A stretch of 64,000 nucleotides of DNA, taken from Isoetes taiwanensis. Lineage: Eukaryota > Streptophyta > Lycopodiopsida > Isoetales > Isoetaceae. Shown here one piece after another: positions 1 through 13,534 of this stretch. Both the position numbers and the translations under genes were made by a program. How positions within the stretch are numbered: position 1 is the stretch's first letter; every line of letters begins with the position of its first letter. The notes under the pieces are model-generated. The model saw nothing but the letters and a program-made list of their open reading frames with translations, was not told the origin of the DNA and ran no database searches. The stretch spans positions 11,051,077 to 11,115,076 of the forward strand of contig JAJEKV010000039.1 in NCBI GenBank assembly GCA_021234155.1. Reading direction: 5' to 3'.

Positions 1-600
1 TGCGCAAATTAATTCATTTTCCCACATACTCAAACTTTGTCTCTCACCCAAAATTAGGTAAAGAAAATGAATCATATTAGAACATCACAAGCAAAACATA
101 AAGCACAAATAATAAAATGGAACCGAACACTTTATTGCTTTGAGAACTTATAACAAGTTACAACTTAGCGGCATCTTCATCTAACATGTGTCTACCCCTT
201 CATGTGATGATCCCATCTAGTGTAGAGAAGCCTATTTATAAACAAAAATGGCTTAGGTGGCAATGACATGGCAATGAGATGGGACATGATATGACCAAAT
301 GTAGTTTTGTGCTTTCTCTTTGTGCCTTTTTATTTAGATCAATGATGTGGCGATACCTTGCAGGATCAATGACATGGACTAATAATAATGTGAACAATAT
401 TTAATTATGTGGACCCATGTTAATAAGGTTATTACATTCCAAAACAATGAATGTAGTGCCAATGGGTGGAAAACCCCTAAAAAAATATGACCCGTTTGGG
501 TTTTTTAACCTACAACTCTAGTGTTAAGAGCACCTAAAACTCTATTGATCATTACAATCTCTCGACTGCTTGGTTTAATGTAGGAGGATTTTCTAGTAAC

Positions 601-880
601 CTCATGCATACTTCAAAGGGAAATCCATTAATATACCATTCTATTCTATTCATTCAATAATGACTTCTTTGTGTGGTCTAGGTTGCATTTCTGCAACTAT
701 ATCAAGAATTTTAAAAGCAAATTGTTGAGGATGTTCCCCTTCTTCTAATTTAAGTGCATCCAACATTTTTTTACATTCTCAGTATCAGAATGCTTCTTGA
801 AACAAGTTGATAAACTTTTCTTTCATGTCATTTCATGTGGACATGTATGAGATATATCAAATTAGCTACTGTACCACGCA
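601..880 (-). pseudogene. LTR-retrotransposon gag-like remnant
   Basis: Read on the - strand, the segment gives a gag-like protein piece with phrases such as KEKFINLFQEAF and LDALKLEEGEHPQQFAFKIL, broken by stop codons. This layout (aromatic and acidic helices followed by a 'FxxxL' run) resembles the capsid part of plant LTR retroelement Gag. No LTRs, PBS or protease are visible next to it. It is most likely a decayed retroelement fragment; family assignment is a guess. The flanking 1-600 holds AT-rich DNA in which I see no gene. Confidence 0.3.
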
Positions 881-1016
881 AGGTTATTGGAAAAATTAAC
901 ATCCATATAGAGTGTTCATCATGACCACTAACCATCCTTAAAGTTTTGCTCTAACCTTGTTAGAATCATCATGATTATAAATGGGATATTCCAAGGCCAT
1001 TTTTGTTTTTTTAGCT

Positions 1017-1850
1017 TCTCCAATAATGTTTAGCCTCTACATTGACCAATTGGAAAGCTGGTTCGCTGATAATGGGGGTGGCAGGATCTAACTCTCGCAT
1101 CAGGTCATTAGGCAGCTTGTATATGCAGATGATGTCGACCTCCTAACTCACACTCTGGGAGATATGCAGTCTCATCTAGATGCGTTGGACGCATTCTGCC
1201 AGGCCAACACACGTGCATCAATCTGGCCAAGACTAAGGTGGCCCTTATCTCATTTTCACGCCACCTTAGACCCCTTTCATTCACTTATCGAGGGCAAAAT
1301 GTGGAGGTGATGCACACCTACATGTATTTGGGAGTGGAGTTTCCTTCTACACTATGTTGGGACATTTCATCTGATTGCATGTGATGACAGACTGGAAAGC
1401 GCTCTATGCAATGCAAAACAACAACCACAGGGCAGAACTCTATGATTAGAGCCATCAATCACATCTGTTCAAGGTATTGATGGAGCCCCTTCTGTGCAAG
1501 GTCGAGGTCTGGAGCCCAGCATTGTCCCTTGCTACTTGGAATGACTTAGAGCAGGTGCAGAAAGTCTTCTTAGCATGGGCACTCATAGTGAAATTCATGG
1601 TCACATATCAAATCCTACTGCAGGAGACATGATTCTTACCTCTTCAAAGGGTAACCCTTGATAGACACATCATCTATTTCTAGAAGGTGGTCAATATGGG
1701 TGATTCCCATCTTCCAAACCTAGCTTATACCGTGGCAATGGGACCGCGCGGCGTCTCAAAGCCTGTTGGAAGGATAAGAGAGCTCAATGGCTAGCCAGAT
1801 GGAGTGTGCAGGAGCACAGGTGCATATAAGTAGAAGTAGAGACTGATTGC
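1017..1850 (+). mobile_element. LINE reverse transcriptase remnant
   Basis: Conceptual translation gives the palm and thumb of a non-LTR reverse transcriptase: LYIDQLESWF, then LVYADDVDLL (the catalytic YADD box), then a stretch ending in an FCQ..T..NLAKTK-like motif and YLGVEF. A C-terminal part with LCKVEVWSPAL and WNDLEQVQKVFL follows. Several stops and frame changes make it a pseudogene. It differs from the LINE immediately downstream (different residues around the YADD box), so it is a separate, older insertion. Neither the 5' part nor a 3' tail is recognisable. Confidence 0.6.
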
Positions 1851-1965
1851 AGTAGTTTGAGGCATTATCTTGAAACTTGTTTGAGGCATTTTCTTGAGAC
1901 ATTCAGATATCAATAAAAGATATATGATACTAAGTATTCAACTGCAAAACAAAAAAGATTTAATT

Positions 1966-4900
1966 TTGATCATAGCGTATTACCCGCCGAACAGTGACAA
2001 ATTAGAATTGCTAGACCTGGAGGAGAGTATGATGAAATAGAAGGACCAGGGACCTATGATTCTAATAGGGGACCTAAATGTCAGAACAGGCCAGGAACAA
2101 GCACAAATCACTAGCATAAATGAAGAGAATGGGCAGTGGACACATACTGCGAGGTCACAGGATTGGAAAAGAAGTACGGAAGACAAGGCAGAGATCAATG
2201 CCAAAGGAGAATTACTGTTGGAAATATGCACAACGACATGAGTCATCATAGCCAATGGGATACAAAAATGGTTTGGATCCTGGAATTTCACGAGTCAGAA
2301 TGCACATGGGAGAAGCATAGTAGATTATGTGATCCTGAATGACCAAGCAGTGGTAAACGTCTCAAGCTTCGTGCTACTGGAATGGCCGACTGGGAAGAGG
2401 GAGAGTCACAGACCCATTCAGTTAACATTCAGAGGGGTTGCGCAAGCATGTGGATAGCCCACAGGAAGAAACTGACACGAAAATGAAAATACGGTTCTAG
2501 GGTAAGTACGCAGATACATTCACGTGAAGTGTCAGAGCAAAAATGGGAAACGGGTCATAGGAGGAGCATAGGGCAGACGAGAATGGGAACGTGCTTAACG
2601 ACATGGTGAAGGTGGCAACAGCAATTTTCGGGAAACGAAAGAGGCCCAGGAGGAACAATGCATTCAAAGCCTCTGTATGGTATGACGAGGAGTGCAGGGA
2701 ACAAAAAAGAAGAGTCAGAGCACACATAGGCAGAGACACATACCGAATAGAAAGAGCAGTATACCTAAGAATGTTGAAGTCTAAGCGAAACAAAAGCCTG
2801 GTACAACACCAATGGGGTTTGGTTAAAATGCTAAAAAGCAACCTCAGAATTTCTGGAGGGGGCTTAGAATAAAGGGAGAAGGGAATAGGAAAACCGAGAA
2901 AACACTGAATAGTATCAGAAGATCTGGATGGGAAAAATACCTTGAGAAACTTTATAAGACGGGGACATCTCCAATGCCAATACCCGCCCTACAGGAGATG
3001 GATGAACCGTGCTTCAGCATGCAGGAAGTAATGATAGCACTAAACATGATGGCTAATAACAAAGCCCCAGACCTCTATGGACTGACTGTGGAATTACTAA
3101 AATGCGTGGATACAGTAATTGGGAAGCAGGTTACTGACATTTTCAATGGCATAATCCATACGGGGCTCCCAGACAGATGGGCATACAACAGGGTAATACT
3201 TCTACATAAAGGGGGGAGCAGGGAAGAACCTGGGAACTATAGAACAATAATGGTGAGCTCTATCTTCGCGAAATGGTTCGGAAAAGTACGGGACAATAAA
3301 TTAAAATAGTGGGCAGAAACAGGAAACCTGAGGGCATAAGGACAGGCATGCTTCAGACCGGAACACTCAACAACAGATCATTTAGTAACCCTCCGGATAC
3401 TAATAGAGCATAACAGATCACAGGGAAGGAAAGTAGTATGCTGCTTTGTGGACTTCAGAAAGGCATTTGACACCGTCCCAAGGGAAAAGATTTTACAGAG
3501 ATTAATAGATATGCAGGCACCGGGGGATATGGTAGGAGCAATTGCAAGACTATATCACAGGGTATATGCATGGAACAGAAAGGACAGACGATAAATTGTG
3601 ATATAGGAGTCAAACAGGGGTGCCTCTATCTCTGACATTGTTCAGAATATATGTAGATGCACTACAAGGTTTCATAGCAGAGCAACAAGGGGATACAGAC
3701 GCCCCAATACTAGGAGACACCAAAGCACCCATTATGCTTGAGCAATGATGGCTACAAAAAATAAGGGGATGCACAAGTTACTAAGGCTTCTAGAGATCTT
3801 CTGCGCGAGAACAGGGTTAACGGTGAACCTTGCAAAAACTAAAATAGTCATTTTCGGTAACAGGAACAGACACAGACCCTTCAGGTATATGGCAGAATTG
3901 GAGGAAGCAACAGAATACAAGTATCTGGGATATGACACACACGGCATGGGGAAATGGGCTAAAGGGGCAGATGCCAGGTTTCAATCAGCCATTGGGAGCT
4001 ACTTCACTATGAAAAATTTCTGTAATAAAAGCAGAATAATCGACTGGGAGATCAAGTGTTATCTGTTCAGTACAGTGGTCGTATCATCGCAACTGTATGG
4101 GGCTGAGGCATGGGGACCAGGCCTACTAGATAAAAAATGGGACAAACAAGAAGGGATCCTTAGACAATGGCATAAACAGGAATTTAAGGTGCGGGCAAGC
4201 ACTCCCCTGACAGTGATGATATACGAGACAGGCCAGAAACTAATGGAAGTGAGAGCGTGGAAGAGAACTATCAGGTATTTAATAAAAGACAATGCAAGAA
4301 GTCATCCAGGGAAGCTGTCAAGCATTGCAATCAACGAGTCAGCAAAATCACACATCATCGTAAGCAGTGGATGGTTCAATGATGTAGCGATATGGATGAG
4401 AGAAATGGGGATGAACCTGAGTGATCTAGTAAACGAAGGGAAATGGAATGAAGACTGGGCTAACACGGCAACACGGGCATGGCTGCAAAAACACGCCGGA
4501 CCCAAGACACTCTAGCTCATGACAGTTTTCAATCCAGAACAACAGATAAGGCAACAGATGTATTGAGACAACCTGCTAGGGAAGGCCAGGAGAGATGTCT
4601 TGGCGAGATTTAGGATGGGGAGCCACGATCTAAGAATTGAAAAGGACAGATAGAGGAAAATAGAAAGGGAGAATCGGATATGCAAAATATGTGACACAGG
4701 AAAAGTAGAAGATGAGAACCACATGCTAAATGAATGTCCAATGTACGGAGACGTCAGGAACAAGTACAGAGGCATAAGATGGGGGCAGCCAGTACATGCC
4801 CTAATGACGAGGGTAGACACAATGAAGGACCTGGCAGATGCAATTCAGGAGATGATAACCACGCATCGAGAAGCACACAAAGAAAGAGGGCTTATAATAT

Positions 4901-5192
4901 GAATCACCCCAGAGGTGAGACTTTGAAGTCCACAAACGCTCGGCTAAAAGCTGATTGATAACGACACACCCCCGAATGGCCATGAAGCCGATCATAAGCG
5001 GAGTGCCGGTACTAATAGAAACTAAGATAAGCCTTCAGAAAAGGTTACAATATATCAGTGTGATGTGCTAGTAGCACCCTTTTGGGAGCTCGCCCACGCT
5101 ACATCAGTCCAGGGGCCTCAGGGCACAAGGGACGATAATTCTATTCTATTCTATTCTATTCTATTCTATTCTATTCTATTCTATTCTATTCT
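1966..5192 (+). mobile_element. LINE copy 1 (endonuclease-RT-zinc knuckle), decayed
   Basis: The order along the strand is endonuclease, reverse transcriptase, C-terminal zinc motif, 3' UTR, simple-repeat tail. The endonuclease C-terminal half shows YYPPNSD, GDLNVRTG, SIVDYVILND and SHRPIQL (about 1,977-2,430). The RT spans about 2,970-3,960 with NNKAPDLYGL, CCFVDFRKAFDTVP and GVKQGC; the YADD box itself is disrupted near 3,735. A CxxC..H....C motif (CKICDTG..ENHMLNECP) lies at about 4,680-4,740. Frameshifts and stops occur throughout, and the element is 5' truncated inside the endonuclease. It is clearly the same family as the - strand copy at 48,845-51,222 and ends with the same 3' UTR. It is not L1: the tail is a pentanucleotide repeat rather than poly(A). 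Confidence 0.82.
5137..5192 (+). repeat. (ATTCT)n tail of LINE copy 1
   Basis: About eleven uninterrupted ATTCT units follow directly on the conserved LINE 3' end (CTCAGGGCACAAGGGACGAT). The position at the end of the 3' UTR marks it as the reverse-transcription tail of the element and not an independent microsatellite. Confidence 0.85.
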
Positions 5193-5435
5193 GTTTCCTC
5201 AGCAAGCTTTTGGACCCCAGGGCCCTGGAGCATGTCAAAACGACACATTACAAGCAATACATAAATCCCATACTACAACGAGACCCACAACGCTATCGGG
5301 TAGAAGCAAGAAAGGGTGGCTTAAATATATTGTCAATTGATTCACATTTCATTAAATTTTTTAATAGGATTTTACTTTTTTAAAATTCTGTGGCAATTAC
5401 ATTGGCTTAATTGATTCATCATTAGTTATTAGAAA

Positions 5436-5940
5436 GATTCCACAATTACGGTCGTTCTTCCCGCTCTGTTCCCATCCAAAAATTCATCGAACAGGGAAAA
5501 GAGAGGAGGACAGATGAACCAAAAATTGCAAGCACCAGTGGATCCAATGAAAGAAATTACTGAGTTGGCTGAATCAGGGTGCGAGTCGACTGATATAAGT
5601 AGTAGAAAATGAAAGTTAAACAATACTACAAGGCATATCGGAGCAAAGCTTAATAGAAGCTCTTTGAGACCAAATCAAATAATTTTGCTTGCTTCTCGTG
5701 TATTGCAGGACAAGCGGCTGAATTTCTTCTTTGAGCTAGTTATTGACAAACCTTTAGAGGCAGCGGTCAAAAATTCTATGTTAGCCAATATTCGGGATTC
5801 TCTACAGGAGATTAAATGTGCCAATAGCAATGACAAATTAGCAGCCAAGCATTCTGTGCTATCAACAATTGTCGGAGAAGGGAGAAAATTGAAACAGAAA
5901 GTAGTTGCCTCTGAGTTCTTGACATCCAAATTGTAGCAGT
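5436..5940 (+). pseudogene. 5' fragment of a second element-A-type transposase gene
   Basis: Codons from about 5,664 to 5,935 encode a protein piece that aligns without gaps to the N-terminal exon of the transposase at 22,087-22,695. Shared phrases are FFFELVIDKP versus FFFELAIGNP, NIRDSLQEIKCANSNDKLAAKHS versus NIREGLQEVKQANSNDKLAAKHS (shared core SNDKLAAKHS), and IVGEGRKLKQK versus IVGENGKLRQK. The frame ends at a stop at about 5,936 instead of continuing into the rest of the exon. Divergence between the two copies is considerable, so this is an older relative and not a recent duplicate. A gypsy-type LTR begins 20 bp further on. Confidence 0.65.
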
Positions 5941-5960
5941 AGCCTATCTCGGTCAGATGT

Positions 5961-7607
5961 TGTGACGCTCCCTGAATATATACGGCGCTCCGGACGTATA
6001 CATACAGGGACTTCCCCCTCCCATGGCAATCAGCTCACCATGAGCAGGGCCCTCTGTCTAACTCAGACCATCCGTGGAGAGATGCCCGGGTGAAGGACAC
6101 GGAGGTGTCATTCGGCCCACGCCTTCAATGGGACTCCTAAGTTGCGGAAGCGTGAATACATGTTAGCACACAGCATAAATCATATATAAATAACCACCAC
6201 GAAGGGTGGCACATCCATCCAAATACTAACGGCAAAGAAGATGCATCTAGTCCTAAGGAAAACACCCCAAACCCCAGGTTCTACCCCGGCTCAGACTCCT
6301 GTGGGGATGGACTGACGGCTCGGTCTCAAGAGATCAGCAGACAGAGGTATAATCTGGTGTTGGCTGGCATAGAACATCGGCTAGGGTTGTCCACTCCATC
6401 CGCCCCTCCTGTGCACACTTTGCAGATGAGTCGAATCATGCTATGGCATCACTATAGCCTTCCGGAGACACAGACTCAAGGTATCACCCTTCGAGCCTAC
6501 TCCAGGGTTCATGAAGCCCTGGTCCGATGAGGCAGGTCAGGGAAGTGTCCCCTTCCAGGATCACAGCGGTTCCATGGGTGAGCCAGAGAATACGTGCTGC
6601 ATCAGCGACCCCCGCATCCGTACCCGACTTACTCCCCTAAATCTACGCAAAGTACCAGGTGCCCCATACGGGTCACACCTCCGTACCCAGGGAGTGTCAG
6701 ACCCATACCCGGCCCTCTACATGACCGACTATTAGGCCTAGCCCACTGTAGGAGTCCCAGGAGCCTTTTATGTTCGTGCAAGACCCCACCCCCACTTCAC
6801 CACTGCATCCCTTCTCTGGTGCTAAGCAATTCCATAGCATCCACAACTCGGTGGTCTCCTGTGCACAGGCCGCACCTATTGGGAATAATACAGGGTTCTA
6901 TCTAGGAGCATACTACCAACATGGCTCAGAGGTCTCTACCCCCCTGTAACCCCCCATCTCCAGAAGTCTAGACAAACAAAGAACTACAAATCCATCCATT
7001 CCAAGTAAATACAGAACTGGAGCAGATCCAGAGATAATAATACTCACCATATCAATCAAGGGTTAGCCTAATAGGTAAACCACAGAGAAAACAGAGAGAG
7101 AACACACCACAGAGAATAAAGAAGCCTAACAGAGGCGCTAACCTACTAGAATCACAACTAAGCTAACTATGTACTAACCGGAACCATAGCTAGCTCCACC
7201 ATCCCTCTGGGTCGCCATCCTTCTGGCTGGAACAGGGTCGAATAGCATCTCAGGGTTGGGCAGCATCTCCTCCTCCATCTCCAATTGCCCCAATTCGAAT
7301 TGGGGCAAATTGGGGTGCAACCCCCAATTTGGTGTCCCAAATTGGAAACTCTGCCTTGCCCAATCGATTTGGGCCAGGTGGCGACTTTAGGTTGGTTAAT
7401 ATTAGCTAATTTGGTATTTTATCCCTTTTTAATATTAGGATAAGCCCTAAATTCGAATTAGGGTTTTGGGTTAGGTTTCCACCTTTATAATTTAATTATT
7501 AACATAGCTAACCTTAGCTTATGAATAATTAATGTGCCATTAATTATTCATAGTGACGCGTCATGTATTTATACTTAAATATGCGTATAAATATGTGGAA
7601 CGTCACA
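5961..7607 (-). repeat. Full-length LTR (3' LTR of the - strand element), 1,647 bp
   Basis: The LTR has short terminal inverted bases TGTGACG...CGTCACA. It matches the split solo LTR at 20,362-33,284 along most of its length: shared blocks include the GACGGCT region, the TCCTGTGCA.ACTTTGCAGATG block and the GACCCATACCCGGCC block. The segment next to the internal polypurine tract, i.e. U3 on the - strand, is diverged between them. Its last ~365 bp (7,243-7,607) recur almost unchanged at 14,427-14,792. Confidence 0.8.
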
Positions 7608-7650
7608 TTCTCCCCACCTTAAAAACGATGTTGTCCTCAGCATCAAGACT
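7608..7650 (-). other. Polypurine tract and pol C-terminus
   Basis: On the - strand the last codons read LDAEDNIVFKVG followed by a stop. They run straight into AAGGTGGGGAGAA, a polypurine tract that abuts the LTR start TGTGACGTTCC. A pol end of the type 'EDN(I/L)(V/L)FK(E/V)G' just upstream of the tract is characteristic of plant gypsy elements. Confidence 0.7.
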
Positions 7651-10600
7651 ACTCTTGTTGCAGGGCAACACATCATACATTGGAAGATGTCTCCCCTCCT
7701 TAAAGAGATAGCGTGAGATTATAAGTCACACAGACGTTGTCATGTTCAAAGTGATTAAGTTTGAAATGACTTGCAATGTGCAATTTATAACTCTGGAATA
7801 TAAGAGGTAGAGGTATAGATCAGACATGATCATCGCTTAGGACTGTCAAAAGTGAACAGTCAAGGTTTGTGGAAGTCTCACTGTTTCATTCGTGGTTTCT
7901 TTTTATACATACGTGTAACTGATTATATATTATAGACAGGTATATGATATTAACTTCTGTGTATATGTGTATTATATTCCCGCTTCACTTTGTAATTCAT
8001 TTTATTACAGCCAGCCCTAATTTAATTTTGTAGCAAAATTTTGTTTTCCTATTTTGTTACAGTTCTAAGAACTCGTATGTTCCTATCCTTAGTATTTAAC
8101 AGGCCCTTCACAGTTATACTTACCCTTTAATACAATTATATATTGTACTGTATCGGATAGTTTTACCTATATACTTTAATATTAAGTACAGACAGACGTT
8201 CTTCATGATTTATTATTCATAACCTTGTTATAACCTAATCTAAGTCTCGTTATTCCCTCAGAAGTTTGTGTAAGACATATATACTTATCTCCTTCTATTG
8301 TATTTGATTATGTGTTTAAATAGTTTGCTCCTTTCGATTATCGTTAATGTTTCCACACTCACACTCTCTATCTTTAGCATAGATTACAATCACATGAGAA
8401 CACATATTAATTCATTGGTTATGTTTATACATTTACCAGACGTCCCGATATTCTTACATTTGAATTACTTATTTATTCTATTGCTATTTTCGTAAATTTA
8501 TCACACATACAGAGACTCTTATATTTACAGGGCATCGGTACAGCTGACATATACATTCGACGTAATTGGTACCGCCCCGGTTGCTATCCGGCAGTGCTAT
8601 GGCTATGCAATCGTCCTGTATCACGGCGGCGGAAGCATCGAACCCATGCCTGGTCGGCCTGAGCCTGTTATATGGTGATGACTGAGCAGGTCCTGGGCTC
8701 TTACTTGAAGTAGAAGTGCTGAATGTTGGGAATAAGGAGTGTTAAGGTATCCCTATTTTGGATGGATACTGGAGAAAATTGATATGACGATGGTTATTAT
8801 GAAACACTGGACCTAATAATTACGAGGATGAATTTACCATGCGGCATATATGTTGCCATTCAACGTAGAAGGAGACTGGATATAGCACTATATATCTGAT
8901 GGAGAAGTGGTTTATGATTATCTACCGTAGACCACGTTAAAGAGGTACTATAGTAACTAGGTGGAAAACTGGATTATAAATACCCAGCTCATGAAAGGGA
9001 GATCACTTTAGAAGTGTAGGTTTCGACAATGGCGGTGAAGGTATAGAATGTCGACCTACTTTCCTGAGGCGTGAAATAAAGACGCAAGATTATAGACGAC
9101 TAAGAAGACCAGGTAGCCTCATGGATATGCTTAATGACGTTGGTGAAATGCATGACCATTATGCATGGTATAAATTAAGGAAATGGACACATGTTATGTC
9201 TGCTGGGAGCATCGAGATGACGTATAGCAGACTGGAGAATAGTGTGGAACGTAGTTTCCACATAAGGTCAAGAGAAGACGACAATTGGTAGGAACAGGCG
9301 CAACCGTCGAAAAGCTGCAAGGTATGTTGGATCTTTGGCGAAGCCAGACTATGAAGGAAAGTTGACCTTCAACTAATGATACATTAGGAAGGCAAGTAAT
9401 GTACCCACACGACAAGTGGGAGACAAGAGGGGCTTGAAAGTTGTTGTAAACAACGTTTCAAATATAGAAAGTTTGGAATGACGCGTTGAATATACCAAAG
9501 TCTGGAGTATGAAGAAGGTAGGCGCCCAATGAACATCCCACCAAGGAGGATGTGCTCTGGACTTGGTATCGTGTGTGTATCGCGAGGAGTAACTCCGCGT
9601 TGGTATATGTGTACTAGGAGCGTTTAATAGTAAAACATAACTAAAAGAAGATAAGATATATACTAGAACTTTTAGTTCACATAAATGAGTACGGAAGTAA
9701 TGAAGATAAAAATTCCTATACTAGACATTAAGTATATCCACTAGGAACTTAGGGTGGCATGTGCCCCTGTGGAACTTATGACTAGAGCGTGAGGACCAAG
9801 GCAACCTAAGGCTAGAGAGTCTAGAAGATGTGGTGTGAAAACCACAACATATATAGTATACAAGCAGCTAGGTGGCTACGTCAACGAATTACATATGAGT
9901 CTAGAGTTAGGGTTGGTGCACACATGTTACTATATCTCATAATAACAATGTAGTGGTTTCGGATGTTAGAAGGATTTAGTAGTATCAAATACTATAGTGG
10001 TGGTGGTCATATCGAGGATGTCGATTGTGATATTCAGATGTATATCATATTAAAAGGTAGTAGAATATTCGTACAAGGCGAGTGAAATATTACCTAACAA
10101 GGTTTAAAGAATGAGCGTAATGAATTGGGTTAGGTATGCTTTACCAGAGATAAGCATTCAAGTTATCCCAATGGTTGGAGTTGACTATCTTAGATACGTC
10201 GTACTAAGGGAGATGAAAAGAGTTTAAATCAGTGAGAACAGCTAGAGTGAGTCTAGCATATACGGTAATGTTACATTCAAAAACATCCCGATGATGGTTG
10301 GAACGGTGTTGGAATAACCGCTAATGAGAGCTTAGCTACTCAAAGGTTCTAGATACCAATGAGTTACTTCATTGTTATAAGCTGAGAGCATTTATTTGGT
10401 TTTGGAAATAAAAAGATGTATAAAATATCGCATCCCCCTGATGGAAGAAAAGAAGGAATACGATGACTTTGACGATTATACTTTTAGGGATAACCGAGAA
10501 GAGCAATACATAGCAATCCAAGTCCCGATAAAAATCAAGACGATGTGTGTAGATTACAAGGAGTGAGATTATATAGACTAGTAGTGCATATATCTTAAGA

Positions 10601-13300
10601 GTTACGCTACTCGCGGGGAACAATACTGAAGTAGAAGGTGGAGGATCCGTTGCCTTGAGGCATAGACCCGTTAGAACTTATGACTTTGGAACTCTTAATA
10701 GGCTAAGGACTAGGATAACCATATGGTGGTTACTAACGAAGATTGAAACATCGGGTTTTTCCTATTAGAAGACCGTGAGGCTTTAGTGCCTCGACTTCAT
10801 TATGAGGGAGTCAAAGACGGCAGCATTTGAAGCTGATCAAAAGCTAAAGTCCACCTGATAACTTAATAAAAATAGGTTAATTGTAACTAAGTATGGGTGG
10901 TATGGAACACAAAGGATCCTTAGCGAAAGAAGCCTGTAGAAAAGCTCTGCATGTGAGGTAATAGCCTTCGAAATTATGGCATAATCCCGTGGGGGAAAGC
11001 ATAGGTTATGTACGAGGTTAAAGTACCAGCAGGCACTAAAGGAATGGTTGAAATAAGTAGAGACCCTATCAAATTATAGGCAGCATATACAAGTCCAACA
11101 TAAAGTTGGCCCCTGTCCATTTGGGACATAGGTGGCGAAGTCACATCATAAAGGTACATAGGCAATGGGTTTGTTTGGAAGAACTACCACGGTTATAGTT
11201 TAGCTAAGTTAGAGCAGAGCTCTAGCATTGTGGGATGTGGAGATATGTTTATTATGTACATATCATGTACACATACGATAAACATCTTAGGGAGATAATC
11301 TAGGTGGCGACACAAGGAGAGAAAGACGAGCGTATCCTAAAGTTACTGATGAAGGGTCTGGAGATACGTTCGAAATGTGCAAAGGACCGTCAATCCGTTG
11401 CATGCTAGGGTATGATGTGGTAGTTGGCGCTTGAAATAAATGTCAACGGCCAATAGAATAAAGCTTAAGGTAGTGGGGTTGAGTAGTACAATAGTACAAT
11501 TCCAGGATAAGTAGCGAATAGCAGTTACCTGCTAAATGTTCGAATGTGTTTTGCATAGACACCTAAGACTAGCTTTCCCACATGATCCATACCTGGATCA
11601 GGCAGAGGTGACGCCATGGGTTACATGGGGGTGCAAGTTAACATATACAGGACTCGAACATTGATACAAGCCCGGGTTATATTAAACGTAGGTAAATGTA
11701 GAAAGGCTCACAAAATACAAGGCAAGCACCTTGATGACTCCAGGTAATTTACGAAGGCTCACCCGCTCTTAGGCCATGACTATGGCTTAAATGAAGATGC
11801 CAAGTCATTTGGAATGCCAGAACAGCAGCGTAACATCATGACAGAGAAATGTAATGACTAACATTTCGAGGATGTAGGACAACGTTGGATCATAACCCCC
11901 AATGATAGGTGGGTTAACAATATAGGGAGCATATAATAGCGGCTTAAAAGCCACAAGACGGTTAATGAATACATAAAGGAGTAATTGGATTGGTGACTCT
12001 ACTGAATAAAGGTCACAGCCAAAGAGTGAAATATGTAGCTGTGGAACATATTGAAGAAGAGAAGGAATAAAGGACCCTGATGCATGATATTTAGCAATCT
12101 GGATAGAAAGGTTATTTCCTAACATGAAGGTTAGTCTTTGCTAACATGCAAAGATATACCTGCAGCTTGAAAGGCAGCAAGAGCTGAAAAACTCTTTAAA
12201 GATTTGGTGTATGGCTTAGGGAAGAAGACGTCCATGTCTTAGGACAACATGGTGAATTGAGTTCACCAAGGAGCTTCTTAATAAATAGAGAGATAGGTAG
12301 ATAGCATTTACACGTCATGCCATATTGGCAGCGTCCATGAGGACATATGACGGACCCCCAGAGACTTGAACACAGGATCTCTGAATAGAGGAGGCCTATC
12401 TTGAGAGGTCTTTGGGTGGTACTGTCCTTTGGAATATTCATATAATCCTTTGGAATATGTAAGTTAATTTGCAGAACCTAAAGACGTTTAGGTATTAAAA
12501 TAATGGTTGGAAACATTTTGCTCGGACCTTATCTAGGTACCCTAGAAGGAGGTGAGTAATCAACAATGGTTGGATGGCATTGGAATGTACAGGAGAACAA
12601 CTCCAAAAGAGGGTAAACTGCTGTCACTTTGACAGGCGTGCGGCACAGATGATTAATCACATCCATATAGACGGTGAAGTTTGGCACAAAGTGTTGACAT
12701 TATTGTGGGGGTTATAACACAAGCACTTACTACGTATTACAGAGTTGGTACCGTGGTCTGGGAAAATGGTCCACAAAAAGAACACGACCATTGAGAAGAA
12801 GTAGTGAACCGTGGTAGGAGCTACCCATGGTCTAGAGGGGTGCTGCATGGCAGTCCCTAGTTGGTTGGGCGAAAAGAGATCCTTTCTCTGGGAAATGAGA
12901 CGAGTCAAGGTTTAGACACTAGAGAGAGAGACAACGTTAATTATAAGTATGTCTATAAAACATTACTTATATAATGTCGAATAAGGTCTAATATAAAGCA
13001 TATGAATGTAGTATGGATTGAATCATGGCAAGGCCCGAAGAGATTGTGTTATCAAGGCATCTATCAAAGGAAAAATAATAAAAGTTATAGGTCGAGGAAC
13101 GCCGATAACTGGACATTATTATCGTCGCTTAAAGAATATCCAAGGATATAACACATGCTGCTATTCTAGAGAGTTGCCCTGTCGTTAATTAAATTCTGGA
13201 ATTAGTCCCACCAAGTGAGTTGATGTTATCATAACAAGTTGGCCGGACTTGCTAGATTACGTCGTTTCATTTGGTCGGTTTATTCCTAGGGGATACTAAC
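7651..13300. other. Decayed internal region of the gypsy-type element
   Basis: About 5.6 kb between the polypurine tract and the repeats at 13.3 kb. Open frames in all six frames are short (at most 106 codons) and show no recognisable Gag, protease, RT, RNase H or integrase motif. By position this should be the former gag-pol region of the - strand element. I see no gene, RNA gene or other element in it. Confidence 0.45.
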
Positions 13301-13345
13301 TTTATATATGGTTAACAATTATCCGGTTGACTACGGCAGAGAGAG

Positions 13346-13440
13346 GTCGACTCCCGTGGCTATGGCAAAACTGCTTACTCCGGCGGCTATGGCGAGAGAG
13401 CTTGCTCCGGCGGCTATGGCGAAAAGAGCTCGCTCCGGTG
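13346..13440 (+). repeat. Short GC-rich minisatellite (3 units of about 28 bp)
   Basis: Three neighbouring units share the core GGCTATGGCGA...GCT(T/C)(A/G)CTCCGG with small indels. The array is more GC-rich than the surrounding AT-rich interior. Confidence 0.6.
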
Positions 13441-13534
13441 GAGTTGTTGCCTCCACAACGTGGGTTTACCAAGGCACGCCTCTAATTTAAATATGGAATA
13501 GATGCACTATAAATACCAGAAAAAGGGTTATATT

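Noticed and set aside
5065-5340. 91-codon open frame across the ATTCT repeat
   Set aside because: It runs through the LINE 3' UTR and its simple-repeat tail; the frame is open only because the repeat lacks stops.
8298-8495. Short hydrophobic open frame resembling a membrane protein
   Set aside because: It lies in the decayed AT-rich retroelement interior; composition alone explains it.
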